From: Lycium barbarum
Taxonomy: Eukaryota > Streptophyta > Magnoliopsida > Solanales > Solanaceae
Length of the DNA: 64,000 nt
Reading direction: 5' to 3'
Assembly (NCBI RefSeq): GCF_019175385.1
Contig: NC_083341.1
Coordinates: 91,414,321-91,478,320 of the forward strand
The translations under genes were made by a program, and so were the position numbers. Each line of letters starts with the position of its first letter. The first letter of the stretch is position 1. Positions 24,294-38,314 of this stretch are shown here, in pieces. The notes under the pieces are model-generated. The model was not told the origin of the DNA and made no database searches. It worked only from the letters and a program-made list of their open reading frames with translations.

Positions 24294-25085
24294 TATATAC
24301 TGCTAATTTAGCAGGCAATTCACTGTTTAATTGTCACGACCCAACCAGAGGGCCATGACAGGTACCTGGATCTAACCTACCGAGCACTACAAGACATACA
24401 TGCATTACATAGTCATACCTGAGTGTGGGCCATGAGGGCTGTCACGAGACAACCTGCTAACTAATAGATATCATAAGCTGAGAGGGGCACAAGACTAAAA
24501 GATATATATACATATGTAATCGTGCTCAACCAAAATGTACAAGCTGACACGGCTATAAGAAATAATGATACAACAAGATATAGACCGAGAAGGCCATAGA
24601 ACATCTAACTGTACATATATGTCTACGAGCCTTTACTCGAATACAAGACATAATAAGAACGGGATAGGATCCCGCCATACCCAAATGTACACAAAAGTAT
24701 CATACCAAGCTAGATTGCAACTCCGGGTCAAGTGGAGTGCTCCAGTACAAGCGCTGAGAAGGCAGTGGGCATGAACGCAGCGTCCACAAATAAAAGGACG
24801 TTAGTACAAATAATGCACCGAGTATTTAAGGCATGAAGAATAACATAATAAAGACATGAAGGTGACATGAGATAAAAGGGAAACAACCTGTATATCTGAA
24901 GGCAGATGACAGCATGCTTTCTTGTCTTAAAAAAACATTTACATACATATATATAAGCCACACTATGGGGCCGCATCATCATCATTAAGCCACTCTTGGA
25001 GCCAACATTATCATACTGTACTCAACTGCAGTGGTGTGCACAATAGGTGCCGTACTTGGTTGACTATAGCGCGACGTGGTGTCAT

Positions 25086-25200
<115 letters not shown>

Positions 25201-26179
25201 GTAAAGCATGCATGAGATCACAAAGAAGTGTTACGACTCTATCGGAGTGACGTAAGGTGGATATACCTCCGATTACCATATATGGAACTAACATCGTCGA
25301 CATATCTCACCTTGAGGGATCAATGACCATAAGATGAGATCAACAACCATAAGACAGGATTAATAACCATGAGACAAGATCAATAACCATGAGACAAGAT
25401 TAATGACATCATAAGAAGATCAAGAACAGAAGCTTCTAATATTTCTAAGAGTGGAGTCAATATGGATATCATTTGTATATGTTTGTATCAATATGATCAT
25501 GCCAAAAGAAAGAAAGGGATAGCCTTAACATACCTCGCCATATACTTAACCATTCAAGGTCTATATTCCCAAGCTTGCAAATATACATTCAAGTTGATTC
25601 ACACTAAGGTTAAGTTGTTGAAACACTTACAAGGTCAAATTAAACTAATAAGTGAGTTAACGGAATTCTGATAGCATTTCCCCTATATTGTCTACTTCCA
25701 CCCAACTCCAAAACGACTCTGAAAAATCAATAATAACATCAACAATACCATAGCCAATAGATTACATTCAAACTAGACTCAAATCAGCCCAAAACTTCCT
25801 TTCAAAATCAGTCCATAACCAATACTTCAACACAACATCTTAAGACCTTTCCACCATGACTTTTTTCACTTTTAAGACTTGCTAAACCCTAAAATAAACT
25901 CAATATAAGAGATAGAATGAATAACATACCTTATAACTTGAAGAACTTCATACAACTTACTTCAAGACTTAGTCACCACAACTTCAACTAGAAGCAAGAA
26001 CAAACACCTTCCATGAACTAGTTGAGGTTTTAAAGCTTGATCTTTTCTTGAAATGGTTTGGGATGATTATGGATGATTGAGAGAGCCTAAAGGGTCACTA
26101 GGTTATATTTTTATGAAACAAATGATCCCCAAGTCATGGGAATTAATTTATAACCAAAGGACAAATCTCCACCGCCTCA

Positions 26180-26335
26180 TTTTCACGGTTCACTTTCACA
26201 ACCGTGAAATTTTTTGCAGATTGTGCCGTGAAACACTTCCAGTAAGCCACCAGGCTGCCACCCATTCCACGGTGGCCAACCAACATTTTCACAATCCATG
26301 AAATTATTCACAGTCCGTGGAAATGGTCGTGGAAT
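26180..26335 (-). promoter_or_regulatory. Tekay-2 palindrome cassette, word CACGGNCCGTG (left LTR)
   Basis: Several perfect and decayed copies such as CACGGTGG, CACAGTCCGTGG and CCGTGAAA, about 200-360 bases from the sense start of the LTR. A TATAAATTAA box follows in the sense direction at about 26145-26154. The partner cassette at 37286-37402 is shorter. Confidence 0.55.
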
Positions 26336-26543
26336 TATTCCAATTTTCCGACGAAACGTATTCTTTCCGATTCGTTTGACGTCTAACCTTCGTACTCTTT
26401 TCCAATCATGTCTAAGAAATCATATAACTCAGAGATGCACCCATAGGCCTCATACACAACTTCCCCCAATTGATTTCCAATATGAGCCTATGACAAATGA
26501 CTTAAGACTAAACTTTAATGTACGCGAAAGATGAGATGTAACA

Positions 26544-26558
26544 TTCCTCCCCCTTAAG
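26544..26558 (-). other. Tekay-2 polypurine tract
   Basis: Sense TAAGGGGGAGGAA just before the 3' LTR start. Confidence 0.85.
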
Positions 26559-26722
26559 AACATTCATCCTCGAATGTTGAACTTTTAGGGCTCCTATAGA
26601 AATTTAAGTAGAGGTTCCCCTGTCTGTACCACTACCAACCTGTGATACAGCAACCCAAGGTATACAATGCCACACAGGGCCACAACAAGCAATAACATTT
26701 ATGGCCTTATACGACTAGTAAT

Positions 26723-28135
26723 TGATACGCTCAAATTACACTTTTTATTAGCGTAAAGCAGGCGATGTCAAATATAGTAACCCAACAAGGTTGGAATCGA
26801 ATCCCATAGGGAATATGGTGTGAAAAGATTACTAAAATTGTAGAATGATTTATTTAGGTAATGTCTTACTCCGATGAATGTGTAGAAAGTTGGTTGTTTA
26901 TGACTAATTGCTAACTAATTACTTTGGATTGTAATATATGGTAAAAGAAACCAGGGTTTTGTCCCCTTCAGATAAAGTATATGATCATGGGTATTGATCT
27001 TGATATACTTCTAATGGATCGTTATATGAATGCACTTAACCTTTATGTGAATCTATACTATTTCCTAATAAATAAATATTATTTCTTTCAATGATTTTTC
27101 CAAATATAAGAAAGTTGATATGAAGAATGATTAATAATGCCAAGTAAATTACTCTTATTCCTAAGTGAATTTATTAAACAAGGTTAACGCCTTGAGTTCT
27201 TATTATTTATTCTTACCAAACCCTAAGTACTTTCCCAAGTTAAATAAAGTTTATGGCTTTAATCAATGTTTGCAGCCATTAATTATGAATGAAGAACGAA
27301 GAATAAATAAAACCTAACAAACCATCATGCATATATCAATCACGATTCCCAATCACAAAACACCCATTTTGGGTTCACAACCTTAATAAAGGTATTTAGC
27401 TACTAATGACAAAGAACAAGAAATAAAATATTAAAGAATTCATTATTGCTTACTTTTGATGAAAAGAGAAATTAATAATACTTGAGTTGATGTTTGAAAG
27501 CTCCAAAAACAAAGGAATATTCAATGCTCTAAGTCAAGAGTCAAAGTATAACGGCTGATAATAAATAAAACTCTACATTGGACTATTTATAGGTTTCAAA
27601 AACGTAAAATTACAAAATTTGCACTTAAGTCCCAGACGGCAACTTATACGGTTCGTATAACATTACACGGCCCGTATAAAATTGTACAGCCTTCAGTCTT
27701 CACTTCTTCAGAGAAAAACACGAGCTGGTATTACACGGTCTGTATAAACTTACACGGCTCGTATAACTCGATCGTGAAACTACTTCTTCAAACACAGCTC
27801 TCTGTCTTGTCTTAAATCCTTCGACACGCCCAACTATACAGCCTGTATAATATTATACGGTTCGTATAAGTTGCTCGTACGTCAGCATCTTCCAACTTTG
27901 ACATTATGTTGCCTTGTGCTTCTTCAATACGACCACAGACACGGTCTGTATAATATTGTACGGACAGTAAAAATCAACTTTTGGGTAATTTCAACAAATT
28001 TTAGTTTCTGAACCTTGACTCTATGATTTACCTGAAACATAACAAAAACACAGCAAAACAACACATACTTGCCTAAAATCAAGTAAAACTTCTCGTAAAA
28101 AGGTATCGAATGTGCCACAATTTCACGGCACATCA
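26723..28135 (-). mobile_element. Solo LTR A of the X (Tat/Ogre-like) family
   Basis: TGATACGCTC to GGCACATCA on the + strand, length 1413, flanked by a perfect GTAAT duplication (26718-26722 and 28136-28140). The left end matches the ends of LTRs at 38353-39730 and 57369-58594, including a conserved block with CCAACAAGGTTGG. No internal region, no gene. Confidence 0.85.
27583..27966 (-). promoter_or_regulatory. LTR A TATA box and cassette, word TACGGNCCGTATAA
   Basis: Sense CTATAAATAG at about 27583-27591 is preceded upstream (27640-27966) by about eight copies of ACGG-N-CCGTATAA-like words. The same word occurs in the unrelated Tekay-3 LTRs. Confidence 0.55.
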
Positions 28136-31100
28136 GTAATTGTAAGAAATGAAATACTATGCACCAGAAGGTAATGATGTCTCAGTCTGGAACTCCTCTG
28201 GGAGTGGAAACAAGTGCGGATACCTGGATTTCATATCTTCCTCAGCTTCCTAAGTTATCTTCTCGATATTCCGATTCCTCCAAAGGACTTTAACTGAAGC
28301 TACATCCTTAGTCCTCAATCTTCGAGCCTATCTATCTAGTATAGCAATGGGAACCTCTTTATACGATAATTGCTTGGTAACCTAAACATTATCAACTGGT
28401 GTGACTCTTGAAGGATATCCGATACCCTTACAAAGCATTGACACAACGGGTACAACTCTGAAGGTAGATCTAACTCATAGGCCACCTGGCCCACTCTACG
28501 TACAATCCTGTAAGGCCCAATGTACCGAGGGATAAGTTTGCCCTTCTTACCAAACCTCATAACATTTTTCGTAGGCGATACCTTTACGAATACCCAGTCA
28601 TCAACCTGAAATTCTAAATCTCATCAGCGATTATTTGCGTAAGACTTCTGACGAATCTGAGATGCCAATAATCGGTACTGGAGAAGCTTGACCTTCTCCA
28701 CTGCTTGCTGAATCAAATCTGGCCCTACAAACTTAGATTCCACCACTTCAAACCATCTGATAGGTGACCTACATTTTCGTCCATATAAAGCCTCATACGG
28801 GGCCATCTGGATACTGGAATGATAGCTATTATTATACTCAAATTTGATAAGTGGCAAATGATTATCCTAGCTACCTCTGAAGTCTATCATACATGCCTGT
28901 AATATATCCTCAAGTATCTGAATGGTACGCTCAGTCTGTATGTCTGTCTGGCGGTAAATGCTGTGCTAAGAATCACCTGAGTCCCCAAACCTTTATGGAA
29001 GGACCTCCAGAAGTTAGTTGTAAACTGTGCACCCCTGTTGGAGATAATGGATACCAAAACACCATGAAGTCATACTATCTTCTTGATATAAAGCTTCGTA
29101 TAATCCTCTGCTGAGTAAGTAGTCCTGACAGGTAGAAAATGGGCTGACTTTGTAAGTCTATCAACAGTCACCCATATGGAATCGAACTTACGCTGAGAAC
29201 GGGCCAAGCCTGTAATGAAATCCATATTAATCGCTTCCTATTTCCAAGTCGAAATCTCAATAGCCTACAATAACCCACCAGGCTTCTGATGCTCAATCTT
29301 TACCTGCTGACAGTTAGGACACTGAGTTACAAACTCTGCTATGTCTTTGTTCATTTCATCCCACCAATAAACCTCTCTGACGTCGTGATACATCTTCGTC
29401 GTTCCCGGGTGAATAGAGTAGTGGGAGTAGTAAGCCTCTCCCATAATCTGACGATGTAATCCTGCAACATCAGGAACACACAGTCTGCCTTGATATCTGA
29501 GGACTCCATTTACAATAATCTCTAATGGTGTCTTATCCTTCTGAGGAGCTATATATCTATAATGGACTAACATAGGATCCTCATACTGGCGCTCCTTAAC
29601 CTCGGCCACTAAAGATGAGACTGCTGAATCCTGAATAGTAACCCTTGCATCGCCCGAGTCCAATAATCGAACTCCTAGGCTAGCTAACTGCTGAAGCTCA
29701 TGAACTAACTCCCTTTTCTTTGGATGAACATAAGATAAGCTACCCATGGATCTGGGCTAAGGGCATCAGCTATTACGTTCGCCTTCCCAGGATGATAGAA
29801 GATAGTGACATCATAATCCTTCAATAACTCCAACCATCGCCTCTGATGCAAATACAACTCTTTCTGCTTGAAGACATACCGAAGGCTCTTATGGTCCATA
29901 GAGATATCAACATGGACGTCATATAAGTAGTGCCTCTACATCTTCAATGCATGAATCACTGCGGCTAACTCTAGATCATGGGTCGGGTATTTCTTCTTGT
30001 GCTTCTGCAACTACCTCGAAGCATAAGCTATAACCATACCGTGTTGCATTAACACGCAACCTAACCCCACACCTGAAGCATCACAATAAATAATATAGCC
30101 CTCTGATCCCTCCGGAAGTGTCAAAATTGGTGCTGAAGTCAATCTGTTCTTCAACTCTTAAAAACTGCGCTCATAAGCATCGGTCCACTAGAACTTAGCT
30201 GATTTCTGAGTCAGCTTCGTCAGTGGTGCAGAAATGGAAGAAAAGCCCTCCACGAATCTCCTGTAATAGCCTGCCAAGCCTAGAAAACTATGAACCTCCA
30301 TGGGTGTCGTAGGTCTCAGCCAAGTCTTCACGGCTCCAATCTTTTGCGTATCCACCCTGATAACCTTATCTGAAATAATATGCCCCAGAAAAGTTACAGA
30401 GTTCAACCAAAACTCACATTTAGAGAACTTTGCATACAGCTTCCGAGTCTGAAGAACTTTAAGGACAACACATAAATGATCTACATGCTCTGCCTCTGGT
30501 CGAGAGTATACTAGAATATTATCAATAAACACAATCACGAATAGATCTAGAAAGGTCCTGAATACCCTATTCATCAAATCCATAAATACTGTCAGGGCAG
30601 TAGTCAACCCAAACGACATTACACGAAACTCGAAGTGACCATATCTGGTTTTGAAAGTTGTCATCGGAATGTCTTTCTCTCTAACCCCCACCTGGTGATA
30701 CCCTAATCTCAAATCTCTCTTCGAGAACCATTTAGCACCCCGCAACTGATCAAATAAATCATTAATCCTCGGGAGTGGATACTTATTCTTTACTGTCACC
30801 TTATTCAATTGCTTGTAATCAATACACATTCACAAGGATCCATCTTTATTCCTCACAAATAACATTGGTGCTCCCTACGGTGACGTACTAGGCCTGATAA
30901 AGCCTTTCTCAAGAAAATCCTTCAGCTGTCCTTCAATTCCCTTAACTCAGCGGGCGCCATCCTATAAGGAGGAATATATATCAGCTGAGTACATGGTAAT
31001 ATGTCGATAGCAAAGTCAATCTCCCGCTCTGGCTGAAGACCTGGAAGCTCGTTTGGAAATACATCTGGAAACTCATTAACCACTGAAACAGACTGAAGAG

Positions 31101-34100
31101 TTGGTGGCTTTGCTTCTGTATCCCAAACCCGGACTATATGATAAAAAAAACCTTTGGAAATCATCTTCCTTTCCTTGAGATAGGAAATAAACCTACCTCT
31201 CGGCGATGCCGTATTACCCTTACACAGTAGAACTGGCTCTCCTGGAAATTGAAATCAAACCATCTTCGTTCTACAGTCAACATTAGCATAACAAGAAGCC
31301 AACCAATCTCTACCCATAATGACATCGAATTCTATCATATCTAACTCAATCAGATCTGCTATAGTGTGACGATCACAAATTATAACTACACAATCTCTGT
31401 ATACTCTTCTATCTATCATTGGATCACTAACGGGTGTAGACACCTCAAAAGGTTTAATCGACTCGAGTTTCACCCCAAACTGACCAACAATAAAACGAGT
31501 AACATACGAAAACGTAGAACTCAGATCTATCAACGCATAAACATCATGGGAAGATACCGATAGTATATCTATAACAACATCAGGCGAAGACTCGAGATCC
31601 TGTCGACCAGCCAATGTGTAAATACGAGTTTGAGGACCGCTCGAGCTAGACGTTCCCCTTCTACCTCTACCACGACCTGCTGATGTATGAGGGCCTTGCC
31701 CTAGAAGGTGTACAGATGATGACGAACCAGCTGCTGATCCAGTGGGTTGAACTATACCTCTTCAACCTCTCAACGGACACTCATGCATAACATAGCCTGG
31801 CTGACCGAAATCATAACAAATATTTGAACCCAAGCGGCACTGTCCAGCATATAACTTACCACACTAAGTACATCATGGAAAAGGTAGCCTCATCTGGACT
31901 GTCTCATCTCTGTACCGAGAACCTTAGGCTTTGGAACCCTGACCTGGTCCTGAATAAGTGGATCGATCAAATCTTTGACCTACGAGCTATGGAGGTGCAC
32001 TAGCCACTGAATGGGCTGAATGCCTAGGATACTGCTACCTCTAACCACCTCTGAACTTACTGACAGAACCTGAAGATCTGGCTTTTTTACTCTGACCCCT
32101 ATCATGCTCACACTGAGCGTATGCTTGGATACGAGAAATACCCATTCCTGTCTGAAATGAAGCCATCGTGCAATCATCAATCAAGTGCGGTCCTAAATCG
32201 ATCACGAATCGATGAAACTGATCCTCCATCTCAGCTACAGCAACTGAAGCATATCTAGCCAATGAATTAAAATGAAGACTGTACTCCCGAACACTCATGC
32301 TCCCCTGTCTAAGGTTCAGGAACCTATCAGCTTAGGCCTGTCAAATCTCTGGCGGTAAATAGTAGAGGATAAAGGCCTCTGTAAACTTTCGCTATACCGT
32401 TGGAGGATAATTCTCCCCTCTAGATAGATCCCAAGTTTCATACCAGTGAACAACAACATCCCGTAATCTATAAGAAGCCAACTCCACTAGCTCAGTCTCG
32501 CTAGCGTGTATCACCCTCAGGGTCCTCTGCATCCTATCAATAAAGTTCTGTGGGTCCTCATGTTGATCAGATCCAAAGAACTCTGAAGGGTCTAAGTTAA
32601 GGAGACCCCTGATCCTCGCACTGACAACCCTATCAGCAACATTAACACCCGCTGTAGCATCCCCTTTGGGAGGATGCCACTTACAAAACAAAAGCTAATT
32701 TCACACTTACAACGTTCAGAAGAAATTTATATCAAAAGATATTCACAATAATTTAGTGGCGGAAATAGGCCCATGCGAAAAAGGTTTAAAAGTGCGACAT
32801 TTTGTTTCTTAACAAAACACTTCTTAACATCCTTTGAAGAAATACAATATCAGAGTATCAATTTAATATGGTAACACCCTTCTTGAATAATCAAAATGTT
32901 GAAGCAACTTCCTAATGAAATTATATTTCCATTCAGCACCATTGCAGGTTCATATTATACACGAATTTCAAACATGTGAATATCAAAAGAAAACTAGTCT
33001 CCTCCTTGGTACATAATTACAAGACAAAATGTAAATTTAGTACATGCCATGACGTGGGTTGAAAGCACACCCTAAAATAGCAAAACAAGTCACCAAGTTC
33101 AAGTTACAAGCATATGGTCTTGTGTCCAGCAAGCCTCCAAAATTACATACATAAGTGTGACATATGGATCATGTACAAGTCCTTAAAATTTTACTAGACC
33201 TAGATGCATGCAAATGTGATCTTCATTAAAGCTCCCAAAAAGTCTACTCCAAATGGCCATCTTCAAATCTCTTCCCGTACATTACCTACGATAAATACAA
33301 CTATCGCTAAGCATAAAGCTTAGTGGCGTATAAACTTTGGGCTTGGAGCTATTAGATACTCCAATTCCCTTTGGTCATAGGAGCTCAATGAGATAAAAAT
33401 AAATCAAGTAGCCAAGTATATCAAAATTATCAAATATCAAACCTTGAAGATTTTCGAAATATCAATATCAATATTCGAAGGCTCAAGTGTCAAGAAAGCT
33501 TATAATTCAATTCAAGAGAGTTTGTCAAATAACAAATTTCGCCCAATATGTACGTCATACCATCACACTCAGCACAATCAATATCAAGATGGACCAAAGC
33601 CCCAAATCAAGTAGGGTCGAAACCCAATAATCAAGAGAATCAGGAACCATATTAAAGATGGCTTTCTAGTTCGTACTTAACATGGAGAAGTTCCATAACT
33701 AAGACGAACCACAAATCCAAAGTCAAGATGGCAAAAGATCCGAGTCAAGAGGCATGCTGATATCAGTGACAAAGTCACAACAACAAGAAGGACAAAGTTC
33801 GAACAAGAATGCAAAATGATCAAGCAATTCGTACAAGTGGGCGATTTAGCCAATATTTTGCAATACTTGAGATAATAACCATACAATGATACAAGATGAA
33901 GAGAAAAGAAACAACACATCAAGATACTTCAAAAATTCCAGAAAATAAATATATTTCAAGTTCAAGTTTGTACACAAACCTTGGCGTTTTACCACACAAC
34001 AAGTTCTACCATAACTGGAGGAGTTCAAATCGTCTACGCCATAGACCAACCAAATTCCACTTCGTCAAACAATTCCTCTTAGCTTGTACAAGATTATATA

Positions 34101-34194
34101 TATACCTTAAATACACAATCAAATATCTATTTAAGTTCAATGGTTTCAGCATGTCGAAACTAAACATGATATCAGTGAAAATCACCCTAAACTA

Positions 34195-34580
34195 CCAAAA
34201 CAGGAATTCTGGACAGTACTATTGTCTTATATTGTGGCTCAGTTTCAAAGGGGTAAACGGCAAAAATAGACTTTGTGGCCTTAATGAAAGTTGTAGATAT
34301 ATGTCTTGGGGTTTCAGAGAAATTTAGATCACTCATATAGTAGTTTTGTACTAAAATATATGCTCGAAATACTAACAGTAGTACATGTAGGGTTTTCAAA
34401 ACAGAAATCTGGGCAACACCTGCCCTGTACTTCATCACCCCTTTTCGAGTAAATACAAGCAAAAATAGGTTTTGGATCTTGAACTAAAGTTGTAGGGCTA
34501 TGAAATAGCTTTCTAGAATATCTTGGATCACTTAAAACTAAATTTTATACAAGGAAATATGCTGAAAACACTAACACTGT
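34195..34580. repeat. Diverged tandem duplication in S3, period about 190-200
   Basis: Two units both contain, in order, CAAAAATAG, a block with AAAGTTGTAG, a TGGATCACT or TAGATCACT block, ATATGCT, and ACTAACA. They have drifted well below 80% identity by eye. Confidence 0.6.
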
Positions 34581-34837
34581 CCAGTTCAAAAACGGGTTTT
34601 GTAACTTACCTCAATCGTGTGAAGTTTTTTGTGGCTCAACCAAAAAAAGTCTTGATGATTGATTTAGTGGGAGAATTTGATGAGGGGAAAAGGGTTTTGG
34701 GGTTTTATTTTCTTGGAGAAAACGAAATTGGAAGTGGTGGAGAGGATAAAAGCCAATAAGGTATATATGTTACTTGGATAAGGATGAAAAAAAAAGGCTG
34801 CCCAAACTTATCTATATCTATTGTATTTCATAATAAA

Positions 34838-34857
34838 CTTATCAAGAGGATGATAAG
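34838..34857 (-). promoter_or_regulatory. Dyad upstream of a possible S3 TATA box
   Basis: CTTATCA and TGATAAG, seven-base arms, spacer six, about 70 bases upstream of a sense CATATATACC. Weaker than the other cases. Confidence 0.3.
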
Positions 34858-35493
34858 TGGTAAACATAACAACATCACGAAACTTCCTTGTAAATATTAA
34901 CACAGTCTAAAGTAAGCAATTTTCATATATCGCCAAATTCACGCAGGGAGTGTGAAGTAAATATATCCTTACTATAAAGATATGATCAATCGAAAATTCA
35001 AGTATTAGTTTTAAAAAAACTTTTGGGGTGTTACACCGGCGCCCTGGCGTCTAGCATGAGCGGCCACTAATCGAGTCAACAACTGAATAGCATCCCACAT
35101 CTCTTGTCCAGTTGTATCAGGTACAGGAGCTGGGGTGCTGGAGCTCCTCTATGCTCCTCTGGAGCGGGCAGAGTATGAGAGATTTGAGATGGAACCTCAT
35201 TCTAGGACTAGCCCTCCTCAATATCTACATGTGGTACCCGACCAGTTCTCCTACCTGCCACTACTTGCCCTTCCGGACCGCTGAAGCTTTCCTCGTCACA
35301 GGCACTACTGAAATCACAACATATGGTTAGGAAAAGGGAATTCTCATAATATGGCTATATCACACGATCTAGAATAAGAAGGAAAGTCAACCATCCTAAA
35401 TGTCGTGCAGCTTCCTGTTTATAAGTGTGGTGCACTACACACCCATAAACAAGACTCTACTAGACACCGACTCATAGATAGCCGTAGGACGAA

Positions 35494-35507
35494 CTGCTCC
35501 GATACCA
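35494..35507 (-). other. Tekay-2 primer binding site
   Basis: Sense TGGTATCGGAGCAG: the initiator-Met primer site with one change. Confidence 0.85.
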
Positions 35508-35512
35508 CTTTT

Positions 35513-37614
35513 TGTCACGACCCAATCGGAGGGCCATGACGGGCACCCGGATCTAACCTACCAAGCACCACAAGACATACATGCATTACATAGTCATACC
35601 TGAGTGTGGGCCATGATGGCCGTCACAAGACAACCTGCTAACTAATATATATCATAAGCTAAGAGCGACACAAGCCTAAAAGATATATATACATACATAA
35701 TCACGCTGAACCAAAATATATAAGCCGACAAGGCTATCAAAAATGATGATTCAACAAGATATAGACCGAGAAGGCCATCGAACATCTAACTCTGCATATC
35801 CATCTACAGGCCTCTACTAGAATACAAGACATTATAAGGACGCGACAGGACCGCTCCATACCCAAATGTACAGAAAAGTATCATACCAAGCTAGACTGCA
35901 ACTCCGGAACAAGTGGAGTGCTCTAGTACAAGCGATGAGAAGGCAACCTAAGGGTGTGAATCATCTCCCTGTCTAACTGCGGGCATGAACGCAACATCCA
36001 TAAACAAAAGGACGCCAGTATGAATAATGTACGTAGTATGTAAGGCATGAAGAACAACATAATAAAGACATGAAGGTGACATTAGATAAAAGAGAAACAA
36101 CCTGTACATCTGAATGCCTCTGAAGGCGGATGACATGCATGCTTTCCTGTTTAAAAAACCATTTACATACATATATATAAGCCACACTGTGGGGCTGCAA
36201 CATTATCATTAAGCCATTCTTGGGGCCATCATCATGATATCGAACCCAACTGCAGTGGTGTGCATAATAGGTACCGTACTCGGCCGACTATAGCGCGACG
36301 CAGTGTTATAAAATAGATACGTATATATATAAAGCATGCGTGAGAGCCCAAAGAAGTGTTACGACTCTATCGGAGTGACGTAAGGTCGATATACCTCCGA
36401 TTACCATACATGAAACTAACATCATCGACATATCTCACCTTGGGGATCACTGACCATAAGATGAGATCAACAACCATAAGACAAGATCAATAACCATAAG
36501 ACAAGATCAATGAAATCATAAGAAGATCAAGAACAGAAGTTTCTAATATTTCTAAGAGTGCAATCATTATGGATATCATTCATATATGTTTGTATCAATA
36601 TGATGATGCCAAAACAAAAGGGATAGCCTTAACATACTCGTCCTCTACTTAGCCACTCAATGTCTATCTTCCCGAGCTTGCAAATCTATATTCAAGTTGA
36701 TTCACACTAAGGTTAAGTTGTTGAAACACTTACAAGGTCAAATTAAACTAATATGTGAGTTAACGGAATTCTGACAACATTTCCCCTATATTGTGTACTT
36801 CCACCCAACTCCAAAAAAAATCCAAAACATCAATAACAACATCAACAATACCATATCCAAAAGATTACATTCAAACTAGACTCAAATCAGTCCAAAACGT
36901 CCTTTCAAAATTAGTCCATAACCAATACTTCAACACAACACCTTAAGACCTTTCCACCATGACTCTTTTCACTTTTAAGATTTTCTAAATCCTCAAATCA
37001 ACTCAACATAAGAGATAGAGTGAAGAACATACACTATATCTTGAAGAACTTCACACAACTTACTTCAAGACTTAGCCATCACAACTTCAACTAGAAGCAA
37101 GAACAAACACCTTTCATGAACTAGTTGAGGTTTTAAAGCTTGATCTTCTCTTGAAATGGTTTGGGATGATTATGGATGATTGGGAGAGCTTAAAGGATCA
37201 CTAGGGTTCTATTTTTATGAAATAAATGAGCCCCAAGTCATGGTAATTAATTTATAACCAAAGGACAAATCTCCACCGCCTCATTTTCACGGACCGTGAA
37301 AGGTGCCGTGAAACACTTCCTGTAAGCCACCAGGCTGCCACCCATTCCACCGTGGCCAACCAATATCTTCACAGTCCGTGAAATTATTCACGGTCCGTGG
37401 AATGGTCTTATTCCATTTTTTTGACGAAACGTATTCTTTCTGATTCATTTGACGTCTAACTTTTGTAATACTTTCCAAATATGTCTAAGAACTCATATAA
37501 CTCCGAGATGCACCCATAGGCCTCATACACAACTTCACAAATGATTCCCAATATGAGTCTACGACAAACGTCTTAAGATGAAACTTTAAAGTACGCGAAA
37601 GACCAGAGGTAACA
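35513..37614 (-). repeat. Tekay-2 5' LTR
   Basis: TGTCACGACCC to GAGGTAACA, length 2102. Three-hairpin row at about 35976-36036, cassette at 37286-37402. Followed by the right TTAAT duplication. Confidence 0.9.
37286..37402 (-). promoter_or_regulatory. Tekay-2 palindrome cassette (right LTR)
   Basis: CACGGACCGTG, CACAGTCCGTG and CACGGTCCGTG words, upstream of TATAAATTAA in the sense direction. Compared with the left LTR it lacks about 30 bases between the first palindrome halves. Confidence 0.55.
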
Positions 37615-38314
37615 TTAATTCTGATACTTATCTTAAGTGGATTATAGACACAGGAACCACTAATCATATGATTGGTGTCAAAGGACTGCTGAAAACTGGT
37701 ACACCAGTATCTGATGCAGGAAAAGTGCATTTACCAACAGGAGAATCAGCTAATATTTCTCACATAAGAAACTGTCAGTTAACAGGAGGTGATACTATTA
37801 GCAATGTGCTATGTGTGCCAGCATTCAAGTTCAATCTCTTGTCTGTCTCAAAATTGACAAAAGAATTGCAATGTTGTGCCATGTTTTTTCCTGATTTTTG
37901 CTTGTTTTAGGATCTCTTCACTGGTAAGGTGAGGGAGATTAGTAAGGGACACGATGTCTTTTATGTGATGTACTCTCATCCTAGCCAAGGGAGTGTTGCA
38001 TGTAAATCATCATTTGTTGTACAGAAGAATATAGATGCAACAACATGGCATAAGAGAATGTGACATATTCCTATGGGCGTTCTGAGAAGATTTCCATTTT
38101 TTCAGCATGATAAGTGTTTCGATATCAATGATTGGAATATCTGTCCTCTAGCTAGAAACACTAGAGTCCCCTTCCCAATAAGTACTTCTAGAAGTAGTGG
38201 AATGTTTCAACTAATCCATATGGATGTATGGGGGCCTTATAAAGCAATTACATATGATGGCTTGCAATATTTTCTCACTATAGTAGATGATTACTCTAGA
38301 CGGACATGGGTTTT
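37615..38314 (+). pseudogene. pol: Copia-2 protease and integrase N-terminus, broken
   Basis: Starts with the copia protease motif WIIDTGTTNHMIG (D-T-G triad intact), then LCVPAFKFNLLSVSKLT, a pre-integrase segment ending in ATTWHKRM, and the integrase opening FQLIHMDVWGP and IVDDYSR. In-frame stops at about 37908 and 38060. Cut off at 38314 by an LTR start. The open frame at 38073-38465 owes its tail to that LTR stub. Confidence 0.85.

Larger units (their letters stand above)
20821..24331 (+). pseudogene. gag: Copia-2 gag, broken
   Basis: Opens at ATG 20821 and reads a copia gag of the retrotran_gag/UBN2 kind: NHPLYLRPSDAPSS, then LTGMENYMLW, GLKERFDKVNTSR, and MGLNEGYAQARSKILMM at 21411. 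A zinc knuckle CDYCNMKGHTRADC lies at about 21651-21692, followed by a second, variant knuckle. At least four in-frame stops (for example near 20953 and 21077) and a frameshift near 21242 kill it. The distal 210-codon piece (21411-22043) appears open only because its last codons run into the solo LTR starting at 21975; the true continuation is 24294-24331 after that LTR. Confidence 0.8.
32653..35035 (-). mobile_element. Solo LTR S3, unassigned gypsy-type
   Basis: TGTAGCATCCCC to GGGTGTTACA on the + strand, length 2383, inserted in Tekay-2 gag. Flanks CCCGC and CCGGC differ at one base. It does not share the TGTCACGACC start and is a different family. It contains a diverged tandem duplication (34195-34580). 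Frames of 143 and 91 codons inside have no recognisable content. Confidence 0.75.
28156..35305 (-). pseudogene. gag-pol: Tekay-2 gag-pol, broken
   Basis: Fragments appear in the Tekay-1 order: gag N-terminus 35036-35305 (start codon ATG changed to GTG), gag 32691-32041, protease 31614-31255 (the active-site region reads ALIDLSST, so the DPG motif is altered), linker 31164-30922, reverse transcriptase 30829-30188 (catalytic motif reads FIDNILVYS, with the second Asp changed to Asn), RNase H to integrase start 29899-29265, integrase core 28857-28624, chromodomain-like tail to about 28156. More than ten stops or frameshifts. S3 splits gag without loss: the frame reads ARRQGAG, then VNVADR across the joint. 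Inactive. Confidence 0.9.

Noticed and set aside
26723..28135. Repeat A considered as a DNA transposon because of an apparent eight-base shared flank
   Set aside because: The extra shared bases are chance; TG...CA ends, a five-base GTAAT duplication and matches to LTRs X and C fit a solo LTR better.
33896..34327. 143-codon + frame
   Set aside because: Lies inside solo LTR S3, with no motif and no start context; likely chance.
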